From Megalonaias nervosa (lineage: Eukaryota; Mollusca; Bivalvia; Unionida; Unionidae): a stretch of 64,000 bases of DNA. Positions 1 through 64,000 of this stretch are shown one piece after another. Position numbers and translations under genes: made by a program. The stretch covers positions 1 to 64,000 of the forward strand of contig JAECUM010009758.1 of NCBI GenBank assembly GCA_016617855.1, written 5' to 3'. Under the pieces are notes generated by a model. It had not been told where the DNA came from. It saw only the letters and a program-made list of their open reading frames with translations, and made no database searches. Each line of letters begins with the position of its first letter. Within the stretch, counting starts at the first letter, position 1.

Positions 1-672
1 CAAGTATCTTTCAGTTGATGCCACTAAACACTTGTGTGTTCCTTAGTACTTTCAAGACTGGACTATTGTAACTCAATTCTGTCTGGTTCATCTCAATATC
101 TACTCCAGAAACTTCAAAAAGTTCAAAACACAGCTTCTCGGATCATCCTTTAGAGTACCATGATCAGAGCACACCTCTCCCCTGCTCTGTACCCTGCACT
201 GGCTATCCATACGATCCAGAATTAAACACAAAATTTGTTCTCTGTGCTACGTTTCACTGACAGGCTCCAGTCCAACATACCTATTTGACCTCACCCATGT
301 GTACACACCAGCAAGATACTTACGCTCCTCTTCTGACACTCGTGTTCTCGTTATTCCCACTATGAAAATGAAATCATATAGACCACGCTCTTTTGCAAAC
401 CAGGGCCCAGCAACGTGGAACGAATTGCCCACTGCACCTAGACACAAAGACAATGATCTCATTCAAGAGCGCTCTTAAAACTCCCCTATTTCAACTGCAA
501 GAACGGACTTAAAGATGTATCCTTACCTTAAATATTTACAGCATGTTTTCTGTTTCTAATTTCGTGGTGTTTGTTTTTATTTTTGTAATCATATCATTAA
601 ATACGCTTTTTAAGTGTTGTCAAATGTTGTAAAGCGCTTAGAGCTTCTAAAGATTAGGCACTATACAAAGTC

Positions 673-705
<33 letters not shown>
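1..705 (+). mobile_element. 3' end of a CR1/L2-like LINE (Jockey superfamily)
   Basis: Translation across frames with a small number of breaks gives VLSRLDYCNSILSGSSQYLL, then QKLQKVQNTASRII, then WLSIRSRIKHKICSL, SPTYLFDL, RSFANQGPATWNELP. This is the standard C-terminal end of reverse transcriptases of this LINE group. It is followed by a 3' UTR with GTAAAGCGCTTAGAGC and GGCACTATACAAAG and an (ATT)n tail at 674-705, a typical 3' end. The 5' part is outside the window. The copy has a frameshift and a stop (TAA at 476-478), so it is dead. Confidence 0.85.
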
Positions 706-707
<2 letters not shown>

Positions 708-1174
708 GTGCTTGTCAGCACCTGTATCAGGATCTTGTTGGGTTTTTGATCAAGTCTTTGCAGAAGGTCTGTGGTCAGAGAATCTTGGGGAAAATGTTTG
801 ACTGTTTTCTTGCTTCAAATTCCATATTAGCAGTTTGTAAAGAAAAGTCCTATTGATTAGTGTTTCTTTGTATGTTTACTTTTGGCTAGAAAGTAATGCA
901 TCTTCGTTTCTTGGAGACATCTTGCAAAGTTTGACCTAAATTTCAGACTTGAGTGACCAAGTGTTCGGATTTTGTCAGTTTGGTGGGTACTGTTGGCCAC
1001 GGAAGCATGGAAATTGATCTTTATATTTAATTTTGAAGCCAGAAAGGGTGGCGGGAGGCTCGACTTGACATACTGGGCATAGTTAACTTCTTTTGGGATA
1101 TGCCACCAAAATGTTAACAAAGTTTAGCCCCTATGCGCTTTAATGATATTATTATTATTTTTGCCTATTCCTAG
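706..1174. other. intron upstream of exon 1, no recognisable feature
   Basis: AT-rich intron sequence between the LINE tail and the first POLE exon. Short reading frames occur on both strands but none resembles a known protein. Confidence 0.6.
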
Positions 1175-61894
<60,720 letters not shown>

Positions 61895-62061
61895 GTCAGT
61901 AATTACACTATCTACCCAGGCCATGTCCCCATTATGATATCAGAAGGTGGCATATTGTTTTGCAGATGACTGTAAATCTCTACATATGCCCTGAAACCGT
62001 TAAAGCACTATGTCACAGAAATGTTTTAATTTGAGCCATGAAATTTTACACCCTTTGCTTT

Positions 62062-62132
62062 GGGTCACAACTAGATAACCAATTTGGATCACAACTAGAT
62101 AACCAATTTGGATCACAAGTAGATAACCAGTT
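62062..62132. repeat. 24-bp repeat, 3 units
   Basis: Units read GATCACAACTAGATAACCAA, then TTTG. It gives a short repetitive open frame that is not a gene. Confidence 0.9.
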
Positions 62133-62199
62133 AGGATTTCAAGATCCTTGCAGAAAGTTTATTTGCACTTTTAAATTTGTTTTCTTGCTTCAAAATCTT

Positions 62200-63620
62200 T
62201 CTAGCACAATTAAGCAGAATACACTTTAGGTAAATAAACTGAAATTTGGTAGATAGATTTATGTTCACATGCAATGTTCTTCTTAGATTTTCAGGTCATT
62301 ACCTGGAGTATTAAATTCCTTGGACTTTGTGGAATAAAGCCTTGCTAGCACAAGTAAGCGAAGACTGCTTGAGATAAATAAATCACATTTGATTGGCATG
62401 CTTTTTTTCATATGTAGATGACCTGATTAGATTCTCAGACTATTAGAGAATTATTTGCAGGGATTTTTACAGCTATATTTTGAGGCACATTTTTAAACAT
62501 TTTTGAATTTATTCGTAATGAACCTTGGCAGAAAATTCAGGAAAACTCCCAAGAGGTAGACAAATGAAAATTTGGTATGCATGTTTGTCTGACTAAATTG
62601 ATGAGGTGACTCAGTTTTTTTGACAGTTTATGACAATCCTAGTAAATTTGATTCTCTACTTGTAACAATGAGGACTGACAGGCATCAGGTGTGTGTTCTA
62701 GCGATGATCGAAATTCCTGGTCCACTTGTTTTCAGTAACTTGTTAAACTTGCATTTCATGGTATTGTTAGAAATGTGGTGTTCTGAATGACATTTTTCAC
62801 TGTCGTAAAGGTGAAAGTTGTAATCTGATTGTTGAATTGAAAGGTTACAAGAACATGACCTTGTATTGGTGTCCATCAAACCTCTGTTATATCCAAGATC
62901 TTGATTTTAATCGGAACAATTTGTCAAATTTTTCCACAGTTTTGAATTGGAGATGTATACTTTACAAATGCTGATTTAGAGGTTTGGGGTTTTTTTTAAA
63001 ATATTGACAGAATCTTTCTTGGTGAGAATGACTGTAGACTAGAGTGAAAGTTGGTGGACATGTTTGCAGAGATATAGATATATATATATATATTATTATA
63101 TATGACCTGATAAAGTTCAGGGCTCTTAATATAGTTTTTTAAAACAAAAGTTCAACAGTTAAAAAAAAAATTATTTGACCGTTGGATGACCCCATGTTAA
63201 GCACATACTGTTGAGGTAAACAAGTGAAATTTAGTCCTATTTTATATTTGTAAATAGATGACCTAATTAAATTTTAAGGTCATCAAATGAGTTTGCATAT
63301 TTTAGGCATATTTTATGTTGGGAATTTTGAGGAATACCTTCTTAGCATGATTATTAATATAGGCAAATTATTTCTTGCTTTATGTAGATTATTTCATTAG
63401 ATTTTAAGGTTGTTACAACAACTTGATTTTAAACATTTTGGACCATAGCAAGGAAGACTGGAGGGAGATGAAAAACAATTTACTGAAAGCGACTTGAGGT
63501 AGATGAGATGAAAATTTTTTGTATTCATATATAAATACCAAATTACATTTTAAGGTCATTATAATTAGTTTTTGTTTCTTTTGCTTTTATTTAATCTGCA
63601 GAAGTGTACCAACAATTTTA
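62200..63620. repeat. diverged long tandem repeats in the last intron
   Basis: Recurrent phrases at roughly 150-200-bp spacing: TAGATGACCTAATTAGATTT, TTAAGGTCATTA, AAACATTTT, GAGGTAGACAAATGAAATTT. Old array; period not exact. Contains a short (TA)n at about 63068-63096. Confidence 0.6.
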
Positions 63621-63645
63621 AAGTAGTGGGAAGATGCATGTTTTA

Positions 63646-63737
63646 CTAGAGCAATTTCTAGTTTATTGATTTCTAACGCAATTTCTAGTTTATTGATTTC
63701 TAATGCAATTTCTGGTTTATTGATTTTTTCGTTTACA
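63646..63737. repeat. 27-bp repeat, 3 units
   Basis: Units read GCAATTTCTAGTTTATTGAT, then TTCTAAC. Confidence 0.9.
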
Positions 63738-64000
63738 GAGTCTTTTAGAATTGGTGACTATAAGCTTATAGGAGCAAGTATGCTAGCAGGTGAAGGTAGA
63801 AGAAATGAATGAAAAGGAATTACTTTAAACGTTTTGGACTCTGACATAGTGCATTATCTGTATTAAGTATATATTGTGCATTATTTGTATTAAGTATATA
63901 CTTGTGCTATATGGGTAAATATTTGGCAGTAGTCATTCTCATAGATCTACATTCAGACTCGATGTACTTCAATAAAGTATTTATTTTGACTTCTGTCTCT
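63738..64000. other. intron to window end, nothing recognised
   Basis: A short direct duplication around CATTATCTGTATTAAGTATA (63852-63900). No POLE exon seen. Confidence 0.5.

Overview
The window is intronic and exonic DNA of an animal nuclear genome. The only host gene I can support is POLE, the catalytic subunit of DNA polymerase epsilon. Seventeen consecutive internal exons on the + strand lie between 1175 and 61894. Spliced, they give 2235 nt or 745 codons with no stop, and every intron phase is compatible. The 5' exons (exonuclease domain and most of the polymerase active site) and the 3' exons (rest of the non-catalytic C-terminal half) lie outside. AT-rich long introns, minisatellites private to each intron, abundant hAT-like and Harbinger-like elements, a tRNA-derived SINE and a DIRS/Ngaro-type retroelement suggest a marine invertebrate. 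A bivalve mollusc is my best guess, but this is inference and not proven.

Layout. 1-705: 3' end of a CR1/L2-like LINE. 1175-6128: POLE exons 1-3, with a 6-bp-TSD hAT-like MITE, a hAT remnant and a tandem duplication of the exon 2 donor. 6129-20204: a 188-bp Harbinger-like MITE, a pogo relic, hAT remnants, exon 4, diverged tandem repeats, an 802-bp MITE and a large hAT copy that contains a second, nested hAT-like element. 20205-26085: exons 5-7, with duplicated acceptors just before exon 5. 26275-31669: a MITE abutted by a hAT copy, another 803-bp MITE inside a minisatellite, and exon 8. 32290-39827: diverged repeats, a decayed DIRS/Ngaro-type element on the - strand, and exon 9. 39828-51653: minisatellites, three SINE copies, a hAT-like element inside a minisatellite, and exons 10-13. 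51654-64000: a ~52-bp minisatellite split by a SINE and a MITE, further elements, exons 14-17, then intron to the end.

Most informative observations: (i) two introns carry micro-duplications of an exon edge with its splice site, and one decoy acceptor is in frame and stop-free for 16 codons; (ii) several hAT-like non-autonomous families make 6-bp target duplications, supported by perfect duplications and by an empty site in a paralogous repeat; (iii) a SAP-like domain sits at the start of the Gag region of the tyrosine-recombinase retroelement; (iv) mobile elements repeatedly lie inside minisatellites. All coordinates and translations were read by eye; no alignment or database search was run.
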